NCBI GenBank assembly: GCA_963740255.1 | Contig: CAVUDO010000006.1 | Location: 620,001-684,000 of the forward strand | DNA: 64,000 nt | From: CAVUDO01 sp963740255 | GTDB taxonomy: Bacteria; Actinomycetota; Actinomycetes; Mycobacteriales; Cryptosporangiaceae | Reading direction: 5' to 3' | Shown: positions 1 to 8,107 of the stretch, piece after piece | How positions within the stretch are numbered: position 1 is the first letter of the stretch | How the letters are laid out: each line of letters starts with the position of its first letter | Notes under the pieces: model-generated | The model's input: the letters and a program-made list of their open reading frames with translations, nothing else | What the model was told of the DNA's origin: nothing | Database searches by the model: none | Position numbers and translations under genes: made by a program

Positions 1-1
1 C

Positions 2-771
2 GTCATCGCCCGGGCCTGGAAGTCGGTGGCCGCGGGCCGCAAGGATCCGTTCGACGTCCCACCCGAGGCCAAGCGCACCGGTGTCCTCTTCGACCCGAAG
101 CAGAACCGGTTCATCGTCAACGGCGGGGCCGGCGACGACAAGATCAGCGTCCGGGTCGACCCCAAGACGGGGGAGCGCATCGTCGTGGTGAACGGGCAGG
201 AGTACGTGATGCCCCCCGGCACACGACTGACCGTGCGCGGCGGGTCGGGCAACGACACGGTCACCGTGCAGCCCGGCACCGAGCTGAACCTGACCGTCCT
301 GGGCAGCGACGGCAACGACACCGTCACCACCGGCGCGGGCCACGACCGGGTGCTCGGCGGAGACGGCAGCGACGTGGTCACGTCGAGCGACGGCAACGAC
401 CGGGTCAGCGGTGGCGCCGACCCCGACTACATCGACGGACAGGGCGGCAACGACGTCCTCCGCGGCGACGCGGCCGACGACATCGTCTACGGGCTGTCCG
501 GCGACGACCGGATCGCCGGTGGCGACGGCAGCGACTACCTCGAAAGCGGCGCCGACCGCGACACCGTCGACGGCGGAACCGGCGACGATGTCGTGTCCGG
601 GGATCGCGACGCCGACACGATCCAGACGAGTGCCGGCGAGGACGTGGTCTTGCGCCGGTGACGGCGCCGACACGGCGGTGACGGGCGCCGGCACGGCCTA
701 CGCGCAGCCGACGCAGGACCGACGCGGAGAAGGTCGTCAACGTCGAACTGAGCGCTCGGCGGCGTGCGTGA
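2..771 (+). CDS. RTX-like calcium-binding repeat protein, 5' partial, two apparent frameshifts
   Basis: Reading is open from base 2, so the start lies upstream of the window; the GTG at 26 is only an internal candidate. The protein is built of Gly-Asp-rich nonapeptide-like repeats (GGSGNDTV, GGDGSDVV, GGQGGNDVL, GGDGSDYL), the hallmark of RTX/hemolysin-type calcium-binding parallel beta-rolls, usually secreted or surface proteins. The frame stops at 659-661. The repeats then continue one frame over from 651 (CAGDGADTAVTGAG), and a second +1 shift near 719-720 gives a plausible tail (DAEKVVNVELSARRRA) ending in TGA at 769-771. That stop abuts the mutY stop at 772, which suggests it is the true 3' end. 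With two bases removed the length is a whole number of codons. The frame breaks may be sequence errors or decay. Confidence 0.6.
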
Positions 772-1668
772 TCATGTCGGCAGTGCGAACGTGTCGTCGC
801 CGAGGACATCGACCAGGCCGTCGGCGATCAGGCTGTCCAGGGCGCGGCCACGCTGGAGCGGATCGCGCCAGACGGCGTCGAGCGCGGCTCGCGGCACAGG
901 CCCGTCCGCCTCGCGGAGGACGGCCAGCAGCAGCCCGCGGACCTGCCGGTCGGTGCCGGCGTAGCCCTGCGGACGCCGGGTCGGGCCGCGGTACTCCGGC
1001 TTACCCGCCAGCCGCCAGGCGCACGCGTGGGCCAGTGGACAGTCCGCGCAACGCGGCGCACGGGCGGTGCAGACCAGCGCGCCCAGCTCCATCACCGCGA
1101 CCCCGAACCGGGCGGCGACCGCGGGCTCGGCGGGCAGAAGCGGCTCGGCCAGCCCGTTGTCCCGTGCGGCGGTGGACGGCCCGGTGTCGCCCTCGCCGGT
1201 GACGACCCTGGTCAGTACGCGCCGGACGTTGGTGTCGACCACGGCGTGCCGCTGACCGAACGCGAACGACGCCACCGCGCGGCCGGTGTAGGCGCCCACG
1301 CCGGGCAACGCGAGCAGATCGGCCAGGTCCGACGGCACGTTGCCGCCGTGGCGTCCGGTGATCGCCACCGCGCACTCGTGCAGGCGCAACGCCCGTCGCG
1401 GGTAGCCCAGCCGCCCCCAGGCCCGCACCGCCTCCCCGGGCTGGGCCGCCGCGAGCGCAGCCGGCGTCGGCCATCGCGCCATCCAGGCTTCGTACGCCGG
1501 CAGGACCCGGGCGACCGGCGTCTGTTGCAGCATGATCTCGCTGACCAGCACCGCCCACGGTGTCGCCGCGGCCGACCGCCACGGCAGGTCGCGCTGGTGG
1601 ACGTCGTACCAGCCGATCGCGGCACCGGCGAGGTCGGGGACGTGGGGAACGGCAGGCATCGACAGCAT
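772..1668 (-). CDS. mutY: A/G-specific adenine glycosylase MutY
   Basis: Removes adenine mispaired with 8-oxoguanine in base-excision repair. About 298 residues. The N-terminal half carries the catalytic Glu region SEIMLQQTPVARV, the helix-hairpin-helix LPGVGAYTGRAVASFAFG and the catalytic Asp in VVDTNVRRVL. The Fe-S cluster ligands follow with the expected C-x6-C-x2-C-x5-C spacing (CTARAPRCADCPLAHAC). The C-terminal domain is short, as in other actinobacterial MutY. The frame is open further upstream, but homology begins at MLSMPAVPHVPD, so the ATG at 1666-1668 is chosen; the ATG at 1657-1659 is the alternative. Its stop is end to end with the upstream convergent gene. The mutY-disA-radA neighbourhood matches mycobacteria. 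Confidence 0.93.
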   Translation of the reverse strand: MLSMPAVPHVPDLAGAAIGWYDVHQRDLPWRSAAATPWAVLVSEIMLQQTPVARVLPAYEAWMARWPTPAALAAAQPGEAVRAWGRLGYPRRALRLHECAVAITGRHGGNVPSDLADLLALPGVGAYTGRAVASFAFGQRHAVVDTNVRRVLTRVVTGEGDTGPSTAARDNGLAEPLLPAEPAVAARFGVAVMELGALVCTARAPRCADCPLAHACAWRLAGKPEYRGPTRRPQGYAGTDRQVRGLLLAVLREADGPVPRAALDAVWRDPLQRGRALDSLIADGLVDVLGDDTFALPT

Positions 1669-1875
1669 CGTGCCACGCGGAGGACGGTCCTGCCGGCCGC
1701 GTTGGTCGGCGCCGCTGGCGGAGCCGCCAGCGGCAGTGCCGGCAGTGCGGCCGGTGGTGGGCCGCGGGTCCTGAATCCCTGTGAGAATCCCGGTTCGTGG
1801 CAGCGTGGGCGTCGCCGCGGGGCGTCGGCGCGCCTCCCCGACCGCTCCGGCGAGGGACGATACGGTCGTCGGACC

Positions 1876-2610
1876 ATGAACCTGACGGTCGGTCCGGAGC
1901 CTCCCGCCGTCTACTGGAGACGGCGGGCAATCGTCGCTGCGCCCGTGCTGGTGATCCTGCTGACGTTCACCGCCTGCATGGTCAGTGGCGGGGACGACGG
2001 CCAGTCCTCGGTGCTGGTGGCCCGCTCGTCCTCTCCCACCACCTCGCCAACGCCCAGCCCGACGCCCAGCTCCACCGCCAGCGCGGCGCCGGGTGAGGAA
2101 TGCACGGCCGAGAGTCCCTGTGTCCCGCCGGTCGGACCGCCGCCCGCCGGGACTCTCGTGCCCACGCAGACCGCGGCGCCGTCGGTGAGCGCGCCCGCGG
2201 CGAGCGCTCCGGCCCGCCCGACGCAGTGCGCCAACGCGGAGCTGACGCTCACGGCGGTGCCGGGGGACGGAGCGTCGAGGGTGGGTGAGTACCCGAAGCT
2301 CAAGCTGGTGGTCACGAACGCCTCCGCGCGCCCTTGCGTCCGCGACGTGGGCGCGACGCAGCAGGAGTTGCGGGTGATGGCCGGCAAGACGCGCGTCTGG
2401 TCGTCCGACGACTGTTCGGCCAGCAAGGGCTCCGACCCTCGCCTGTTCCAGCCGGGGGACACCCGCACGTACTACGTGGTGTGGAACAGCAAGACCTCGG
2501 CGCCCGGCTGCAAGACCCCGAGCACTCTGGTCGCGCCGGGCAAGTACCAGCTGCTCGCCCGCGTCGGCAACCTCACCAGCAAGCCGGCCGCCTTCACCAT
2601 CTCCCGCTGA
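1876..2610 (+). CDS. Membrane-anchored/secreted protein, Rv3587c-like
   Basis: A 244-residue protein. It has a short cytoplasmic N-terminus (WRRRAIVAA), one hydrophobic segment at about residues 16-34 ending in LLTFTAC, which could be a lipobox-like cysteine, then a Ser/Thr/Pro-rich linker of about 70 residues and a C-terminal extracytoplasmic domain with conserved Cys and Trp residues (VVTNASARPCVRDVG, GDTRTYYVVWNSK). Function is unknown. Its position between mutY and disA is that of Rv3587c in Mycobacterium tuberculosis, also annotated only as a conserved membrane protein. The C-terminal domain looks like a small beta-sandwich, which is inference. The ATG at 1876 begins the first plausible signal segment. 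Confidence 0.82.
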   Translation: MNLTVGPEPPAVYWRRRAIVAAPVLVILLTFTACMVSGGDDGQSSVLVARSSSPTTSPTPSPTPSSTASAAPGEECTAESPCVPPVGPPPAGTLVPTQTAAPSVSAPAASAPARPTQCANAELTLTAVPGDGASRVGEYPKLKLVVTNASARPCVRDVGATQQELRVMAGKTRVWSSDDCSASKGSDPRLFQPGDTRTYYVVWNSKTSAPGCKTPSTLVAPGKYQLLARVGNLTSKPAAFTISR

Positions 2611-2662
2611 GGGCGGCCCCCAGCCTGACCGCGCCGCCGCACCGGTGCGGTCAGGCGTGCGC

Positions 2663-3742
2663 TCAGACGTAGCGTTCGAGGATCGACGACTCGGCGATGC
2701 GCGAGAGCCCCTCGCGCACGGCGCGGGCCCGGGAGTCGCCGACACCGTCCACCGCCCGAAGGTCGTCGACCGTGGCGCCGAGCAGTTTCTGCAGCCCGCC
2801 GAAGTGGTCCACCAGCCGCTCGATCACCGTCTCGGGCAGCCGGGGCACCTTGGCCAGCAGCCGGTAGCCCCGGGGGCTGACCGCACCTTCGAGCGTGTCG
2901 GCGGTGGCCGGGTAGCCGACCGCCCGTGCCACCAGGGTGAGGTCGAGCAGCTCGGTGGCCGACAGCCGGTCGAACTCCCCGACCACGTCGGCGACCGTAC
3001 GGGGGCGCCGGCCACCGGGCAGGTAGTCGCGGATGACCAGTTGACGGTCGGCGTCCACACCCGCCATCAGCTCGTCGAGCTGGAGTTCGAGCAGGCGGCC
3101 GTCGGTGCCCAGCTCGATGACGTAGCCGCCGATCTCGTCGGCGATCCGGCGGACCATCTCCAGCCGCTGGGTCACCGCCATCGCGTCCCGGACGGTGACC
3201 AGGTCCTCGATCTCCAGCGCGGACAGCGTGCCGGAGACCTCGTCGAGGCGGAGCTTGTACCGCTCCAGGGTGGCCAGCGCCTGGTTGGCCTTGGAGAGGA
3301 TCGACGCCGTCTCGTCCAGCACGTACCGCATGCCGGCCACGTACAGGCCGATCAGGCGCATCGACTGGCTGACGGAGATGACCGGGAACCCGGTCTGCTT
3401 GGACACCCGCTCGGCGGTGCGGTGCCGGGTGCCGGACTCCTCGGACGGGATCGACGGGTCGGGCATCAGGTGCACGGCCGCCCGGACGATCTGGCCGCCG
3501 TCGGAGGAGAGCACGATGCCGCCGTCCATCTTGGCCAGCTCGCGGAGTCTCGTCGCGGAGAACTCGATGTCGAGCGGGAAGCCGCCGGTGGAGATCTCGT
3601 GGACGACGTCGTCGTTGCCCAGGACGATCAGGGCGCCGGTGTTGCCGCGGAGGATCCGTTCGAGGCCGTCACGCAGCGCAGTGCCGGGAGCGATCTGGGC
3701 GAGCGTCTGCCGGAGCAGTTCTTCACGCTCCGTGCCGACCAC
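2663..3742 (-). CDS. disA: DNA integrity scanning diadenylate cyclase DisA
   Basis: Converts two ATP to the second messenger c-di-AMP and scans DNA for branched structures. The 359 residues match the family length. The N-terminal DAC domain (about 1-145) contains the RHR motif (SGTRHRTAE, near 106-108). A long helical spine follows, and the C-terminus has a RuvA-like helix-hairpin-helix (VDGVGDSRARAV). The usual DGA catalytic motif reads Asp-Gly-Gly here (KMDGGIVLSS, D73-G75). The metal-binding Asp is kept; the Ala is replaced. disA sits upstream of radA on the same strand with a 257-base gap (3743-3999) in which no gene is seen. The start is the first codon of MVGTEREELL, matching family N-termini. 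Confidence 0.95.
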   Translation of the reverse strand: MVGTEREELLRQTLAQIAPGTALRDGLERILRGNTGALIVLGNDDVVHEISTGGFPLDIEFSATRLRELAKMDGGIVLSSDGGQIVRAAVHLMPDPSIPSEESGTRHRTAERVSKQTGFPVISVSQSMRLIGLYVAGMRYVLDETASILSKANQALATLERYKLRLDEVSGTLSALEIEDLVTVRDAMAVTQRLEMVRRIADEIGGYVIELGTDGRLLELQLDELMAGVDADRQLVIRDYLPGGRRPRTVADVVGEFDRLSATELLDLTLVARAVGYPATADTLEGAVSPRGYRLLAKVPRLPETVIERLVDHFGGLQKLLGATVDDLRAVDGVGDSRARAVREGLSRIAESSILERYV

Positions 3743-3999
3743 AGCATGACCTCCCGATGCCCGGTTTCTCCCGGCAGTCTACGGCGACGCGCCGAGGTCG
3801 TGGTGCCTGGCAGGGGTCGGCGACCACCGGCCGGCCTTCCTCTCGCGGCGTCACGCTCCGAACACAGCCAGCCCGACGACGACCGCACCACGTCACGCCC
3901 GAAGGGCCCTACCCCGGCAGGCCCGCGGCGTCATGCGCGCGGGCGCAGTCCGACAGCGGCGGCGTGGCGTGCCGACGAACGGGCGGTGCCGACGTTGTC

Positions 4000-5370
4000 T
4001 CAGGCGCCGAGGACGCGGAGCGCCGCGCCCAGGTCGGATACCTCGGTCACGGCGATCCCGTCGGGCCGCGTGTCCAGCGACCCCGCCGGCACGAGCGCGC
4101 GCCGGAAGCCGAGCCGGGACGCCTCCGCGAGCCGGCGGGCCACCCCGCCCACCCGGCGGACGTCGCCGGAGAGCCCGACCTCGCCCACTGCCACCAGGTC
4201 GGGCGGCAGCGGGGCGTCCCGGGCGGCGGACGCGACGGCGAGCGCCACCGAGAGGTCGGCGGCAGGCTCGGTGACCCGCATGCCCCCCACCGTGGCGGTG
4301 AACACGTCCCGGTCGCCGAGCCGGATGCGGCCCCGCCGTTCGACCACCGCGAGCACCATCGCCACCCGGGCCGCGTCCAGCCCGCTCACCGCGCGGCGCG
4401 GCGTGGCCAGCGAGGACGGTGCGACCAGGGCCTGGACCTCGGTGAGCAGCGGCCGGCGACCTTCGACCGTCACCGAGACGCAGGTGCCGGCGACCGCGTC
4501 CTCGCGACGGCTGAGGAACAGGCCGGACGGGTCGGCAAGCCCCCTGATGCCGCCGTCGTGCATCTCGAAGCAGCCGACCTCGTCCGCCGGGCCGTACCGG
4601 TTCTTCACCGCCCGCACCAGCCGCAGCGTCGAGTGCCGTTCGCCCTCGAAATGCAGCACCACGTCGACGAGGTGTTCGAGCACCCGCGGCCCGGCGATCG
4701 CGCCGTCCTTGGTGACATGGCCGACCAGGATGGTGGCCAGGCCGCGCTCCTTCGCCACGGCGATCAGGGCGGACGCCACCGCCCGCACCTGGGTCACACC
4801 GCCGGCGGTGCTGTCGACGGCGGGGGAGGTGATGGTCTGTACGGAGTCGACGACCAGCAGGCCGGGCCGCACCGCGTCGACGTGCCCGAGCAGCGCGGCC
4901 AGATCGGTCTCGGCCGCGAGGTACAGACGGGGGTGCACGCCCCCGGTGCGTTCGGCCCGCAGCCGGACCTGGGCCGCGGACTCCTCGCCCGTGACGATCA
5001 GCGCGGGCGCCGCGGCCGACGCCGCATACCGGTGGGCCACCTCGAGCAGCAACGTGGACTTGCCCACTCCGGGTTCGCCGGCCAGCAGCACCACCGCTCC
5101 GGGCACCAGCCCGCCGCCGAGCACCCGGTCGAGCTCGGCCACCCCGGTGGGCCCGGCCCGGGCCGCCTCGACGTCGATCTCGCCGATCGGCAGGGCCAGC
5201 GCCGTCACCGGCCCGGCGGCCACCCGCCGCAACGTGGCTGGCCCGACGCCCATCTCGTCGACCGAGCCCCACGCCTGGCACTCGGGACAGCGGCCCACCC
5301 ACTTCGGCACCGTCTGGCCGCACTCGGCACAACGGAAGGCAGGGCGCTCCTTGACGGACTTCGGCGGCAT
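4000..5370 (-). CDS. radA: DNA repair protein RadA
   Basis: A RecA-like ATPase helping branch migration and processing of recombination intermediates. The 456 residues show the standard order: an N-terminal zinc finger (CAECGQTVPKWVGRCPEC, residues 14-31), Walker A GEPGVGKST near residues 98-106, Walker B LLVVDSVQT, the RadA-specific KNRYG motif (canonical KNRFG) near residue 254, and a C-terminal Lon-protease-like domain (VGGMRVTEPAADLSVALA, VGEVGLSGDVRRV). In this and related genomes it pairs with disA, and in Bacillus RadA is reported to influence DisA activity. The downstream gap to the lpqE-like gene (5371-5506) contains nothing recognisable. Confidence 0.96.
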   Translation of the reverse strand: MPPKSVKERPAFRCAECGQTVPKWVGRCPECQAWGSVDEMGVGPATLRRVAAGPVTALALPIGEIDVEAARAGPTGVAELDRVLGGGLVPGAVVLLAGEPGVGKSTLLLEVAHRYAASAAAPALIVTGEESAAQVRLRAERTGGVHPRLYLAAETDLAALLGHVDAVRPGLLVVDSVQTITSPAVDSTAGGVTQVRAVASALIAVAKERGLATILVGHVTKDGAIAGPRVLEHLVDVVLHFEGERHSTLRLVRAVKNRYGPADEVGCFEMHDGGIRGLADPSGLFLSRREDAVAGTCVSVTVEGRRPLLTEVQALVAPSSLATPRRAVSGLDAARVAMVLAVVERRGRIRLGDRDVFTATVGGMRVTEPAADLSVALAVASAARDAPLPPDLVAVGEVGLSGDVRRVGGVARRLAEASRLGFRRALVPAGSLDTRPDGIAVTEVSDLGAALRVLGA

Positions 5371-5506
5371 GCGGGCGAATCTACGGCGCCCGTACGACAG
5401 GCCCGCACCGCCACCCGCCGGCGGGGACGCAGCGCTCCACCGCAGCCTCTAGCGCACACCGCACGCGGGGCACCACGATCACGTCGCCTTGGTCCGGCTG
5501 GCCGCG

Positions 5507-6250
5507 CTAGCCGTGGCCTTCCTTGGTCGCATCCTCGGCGTGGGTCAGTGACGTCCGGGGCTTCGGCTCGGCCGGCGGCTCGATCGGCAGCCGCAGGACC
5601 ACGTCCCCGGCCAGTGCGAACCGCAGGGCGACCGGCACCAGGGTGCCGGCCCCCAACGCGGTCGTGACGTCCTTCAGGACGAGCTGCGCGCTGCCGGTGT
5701 CCAGGATGACCAGCACCCCCGGCGGGAGCGGCAGCGGCTCCGACGATGCGGCGGGGCTCGCCGACGGCGACCCTGACCCCTCCGGCGTGGGAGACCCGCT
5801 CGCGGCCGGCGAGCCGGGGACGGACGCTGACGGAGCGGGAGCGGACGGCGACGCGGGGGACCCCGCCGGGCTGCCGCTCGCCGACGCACTGGCGGACGGG
5901 GACGGCGTGGCGTCGAGGTCGACCAGGTCCACCGCGGACGCGACCGGGCTGGCCGCCGCGACCAGGGTGTCCGGTGTGCGGCCCTCGTTGACGATCCGCA
6001 CCCGCACCGGCACGTCCGAGCCGGCGGGCCAGACGTCGCCGGTGGGCGGCCGCTCCACGATCGCGTTGCGGATCTGGATCGGGCCCACGTTCGCGTCGAC
6101 ACCCTCGATCGAGGGTCCCTTGGCGGCCGTCTGGGTGATCTGCCCGGCACTGCAGCCGGCCAGCAGGGCGGCGGCGCCGACGCCTGCGGCGGCCAGCAGC
6201 GCCACGCGACGGACCAGCGGCCCTGCGGACCATACGGTCGAGCGGCTCAC
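5507..6250 (-). CDS. LpqE-like lipoprotein
   Basis: A predicted lipoprotein of 247 residues. It starts at GTG 6250, eight bases after an excellent ribosome site (AAGGAGG at 6259-6265); the frame is open upstream, but that part is Arg/Pro noise. The signal peptide carries the lipobox LLAGC. The mature part starts with a domain GPIQIRNAIVERPP followed by a beta-sandwich-like stretch (VPVRVRIVNEGRTPDTLVAA), a Ser/Pro/Ala-rich insert of about 70 residues and a C-terminal half (VLVILDTGSAQLVLKDVTT). The domain style and the position after radA match LpqE of mycobacteria (Rv3584), itself of unknown function and related to copper-chaperone-like folds. The function is therefore inferred only as extracytoplasmic. 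Confidence 0.85.
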   Translation of the reverse strand: MSRSTVWSAGPLVRRVALLAAAGVGAAALLAGCSAGQITQTAAKGPSIEGVDANVGPIQIRNAIVERPPTGDVWPAGSDVPVRVRIVNEGRTPDTLVAAASPVASAVDLVDLDATPSPSASASASGSPAGSPASPSAPAPSASVPGSPAASGSPTPEGSGSPSASPAASSEPLPLPPGVLVILDTGSAQLVLKDVTTALGAGTLVPVALRFALAGDVVLRLPIEPPAEPKPRTSLTHAEDATKEGHG

Positions 6251-6386
6251 AGCGACGTCCTCCTTGCAACCCGTCCCGCGGGGGCGCCTGCAGCCCACCG
6301 GACACACCCTAGTGTCGCTGCGCCGGCACCGACGTCTCGGGTGAGGCCGGCGCATCAGCCGCGGGGCGGCCGCCGCCCCCGGCCGC

Positions 6387-7238
6387 TCATCCGGTCGGCA
6401 GGCCGGTCAGCAGCAGCAGCGCGACGTCGACCACCGCCACCACCAGCACCGCGCGGAACACCGCCCTCGATCCGGGCCGCCGGCCCCGCCAGATCCCGAG
6501 GCCGAGCACCAGCACGGTGGCCGCGACCCCGGCCCACCCGGCCGGGGTGGGCCGCCCCGGAGGCCCGAACGCCAGCACCCCCGCCACCAGTCCGAGCAGG
6601 GCCGCCGCGGCCAGCGCGCTCGCCCGGTAGCCCAGCCGGTGCGGCAACCCGCGGACGCCGGTGGCGGCGTCGTCGGCCAGGTCGGGCAGGACGTTGGCGA
6701 AGTGGGCGCCGGCGCCCAGCAGCGCGCCCGCGCCGACCAGCCAGGCCGGCGGCCACGGCGACCCCGGCAGCCCCAGCACCACGAACGCGGGCGCGATCCC
6801 GAACGACACGGCGTAGGGCAGCGGCGAGAGCACACTGGACTTCGCCACGGCGTTGTACGACAGCGCCGAGGCCACCGCGACCAGGTGCAGCGCCCCGGCC
6901 CGCCATCCGGACAGGAACGAGAGCGGCACGCAGGCCGCCAGCGCCAGCAGCGCCGCCGCCGCCGCCACCCGCCGGGGCACCTCGCCCGCGGCGACCGGCT
7001 TGTCCGGCCGGCCCGCCACGGCGTCGCGGTCGGCGTCGAGGTAGTCGTTGCTCCAGCCGGTCGCCAGCTGCCCGGCCAGCACCGCGGCGGCCACGGCTAT
7101 CAGTCCGGCCGGCGGGCGCCCGGTGGTCGCGGCCAGTGCGGTGACACCGGCCGTCACCGCGAGCGTCGGCTCCGGGTGGCAGGCACGGACCAGCGCCCAC
7201 ACCGTGGAGGCGAACCCCCGGGAAGCACGCTGCCGCAC
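6387..7238 (-). CDS. UbiA-family prenyltransferase
   Basis: An integral membrane aromatic prenyltransferase of 283 residues with about eight hydrophobic helices. Both Asp-rich Mg-prenyl-diphosphate motifs are present: NDYLDADRDAVAGRPDKP near residues 64-81, and DLADD near residues 188-192. The gene diverges from the methyltransferase gene by 25 bases and faces a type III polyketide synthase cluster. In Actinoplanes missouriensis the agq cluster combines a type III PKS, a methyltransferase, an oxidoreductase and a UbiA enzyme to make prenylated alkyl-methoxyhydroquinones. By analogy this enzyme would prenylate an alkylated resorcinol or quinol; that is inference. The start is the GTG at 7238. 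Confidence 0.9.
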   Translation of the reverse strand: MRQRASRGFASTVWALVRACHPEPTLAVTAGVTALAATTGRPPAGLIAVAAAVLAGQLATGWSNDYLDADRDAVAGRPDKPVAAGEVPRRVAAAAALLALAACVPLSFLSGWRAGALHLVAVASALSYNAVAKSSVLSPLPYAVSFGIAPAFVVLGLPGSPWPPAWLVGAGALLGAGAHFANVLPDLADDAATGVRGLPHRLGYRASALAAAALLGLVAGVLAFGPPGRPTPAGWAGVAATVLVLGLGIWRGRRPGSRAVFRAVLVVAVVDVALLLLTGLPTG

Positions 7239-7263
7239 GGGCGCAGTGTGTCAGGCTGGCAGC

Positions 7264-8107
7264 GTGGCTAACGTCGGACGGGCGCATCCCGCACCTGGTG
7301 AGTCCGGCCTGGCCGACCCCGCGGCGGCTGCCCCCGCGCCGACGCGCGGTCCCGCCGACGCCCCGCCGGGCTCCTGCCGCGGCACGTCCCGCCCGGGGAG
7401 GCCGCGCAACGATCCCGGCCAGTACGACGACCTGGCCGACGCCTGGTGGGACCGACGCGGCATCTTCGCGATGCTGCACTGGATCGCCGAGGCCCGGGGC
7501 CGGCTGGTCCCGCCGGCCGAGCGGCCCGGGGCGGTCCTGCTCGACCTGGGGTGCGGTGCCGGCCTGCTCGCGCCGCACCTGGCCGGCAAGGGGTACGCGC
7601 ACGTCGGCGTCGATCTCACGGCGTCCGCGCTGGCGCAGGCCGCCGACCACGGGGTGCGCTGTGTGCGGGGCGACGTCCTGAGGCTGCCGTTCGCGGACGG
7701 CTGTGCCGACGTGGTGAGCGCGGGCGAGATCCTGGAGCATGTGGACGACCTGGACGCCGGTGTGGCCGAGGCGTGCCGGGTGTTGCGTCCGGGCGGCCGG
7801 CTGGTGATCGACACGATCGCCGCCACCCGGCTCGGCCGGTTCGTGGCGGTGACGTTGGCCGAAAGGGTGCCCGGCGGAGCCCCGAGAGGCATCCACGACC
7901 CGGCGCTGTTCGTCGACCGCAGCCGGCTCGTTGCGGTCGCCGCGGGGCACGGCGTGGAACTTCGGCTGCGCGGCATTCGTCCTTCTCTCGCCGACCTGCC
8001 GCGCTGGCTGCTGGGTCGGCGCGGGTCGGTGCGGATGGTGCCGCTGTTCACCTCCGCGGTGCTGTTCCAGGCCGTACGGGGTCAAGGGAGGGGGAGTTTC
8101 GGCGTGA
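7264..8107 (+). CDS. UbiG-like SAM-dependent methyltransferase (runs in frame into next gene as written)
   Basis: A class I methyltransferase resembling UbiG O-methyltransferases. It has motif I LLDLGCGAGLLAPHLA, then GVDLTASALAQA, the post-motif AGEILEHVDDLD and the motif RVLRPGGRLVIDTIA. An Ala/Pro-rich leader precedes the conserved start of the domain (NDPGQYDDLADAWWD); GTG 7264 is the only reasonable start seen. As written, no stop separates it from the acyl-CoA dehydrogenase gene. If the five-G run at 8090-8094 had four Gs, the methyltransferase would end GQGRGVSA with TGA at 8105-8107, overlapping the next GTG as GTGA. It would then be 280 residues, normal for the family. Likely role: O-methylation of the polyketide-derived ring. 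Confidence 0.82.

Noticed and set aside
1669..2745. Long 5' extension of the mutY frame
   Set aside because: Homology to MutY starts at MLSMPAVPHVPD; upstream residues are Arg-rich noise antisense to the lipoprotein gene, and GC-rich DNA keeps such frames open.
2645..5667. Very long plus-strand frames opposite disA and radA
   Set aside because: They are antisense shadows of two recognised genes and show no protein-like motifs.
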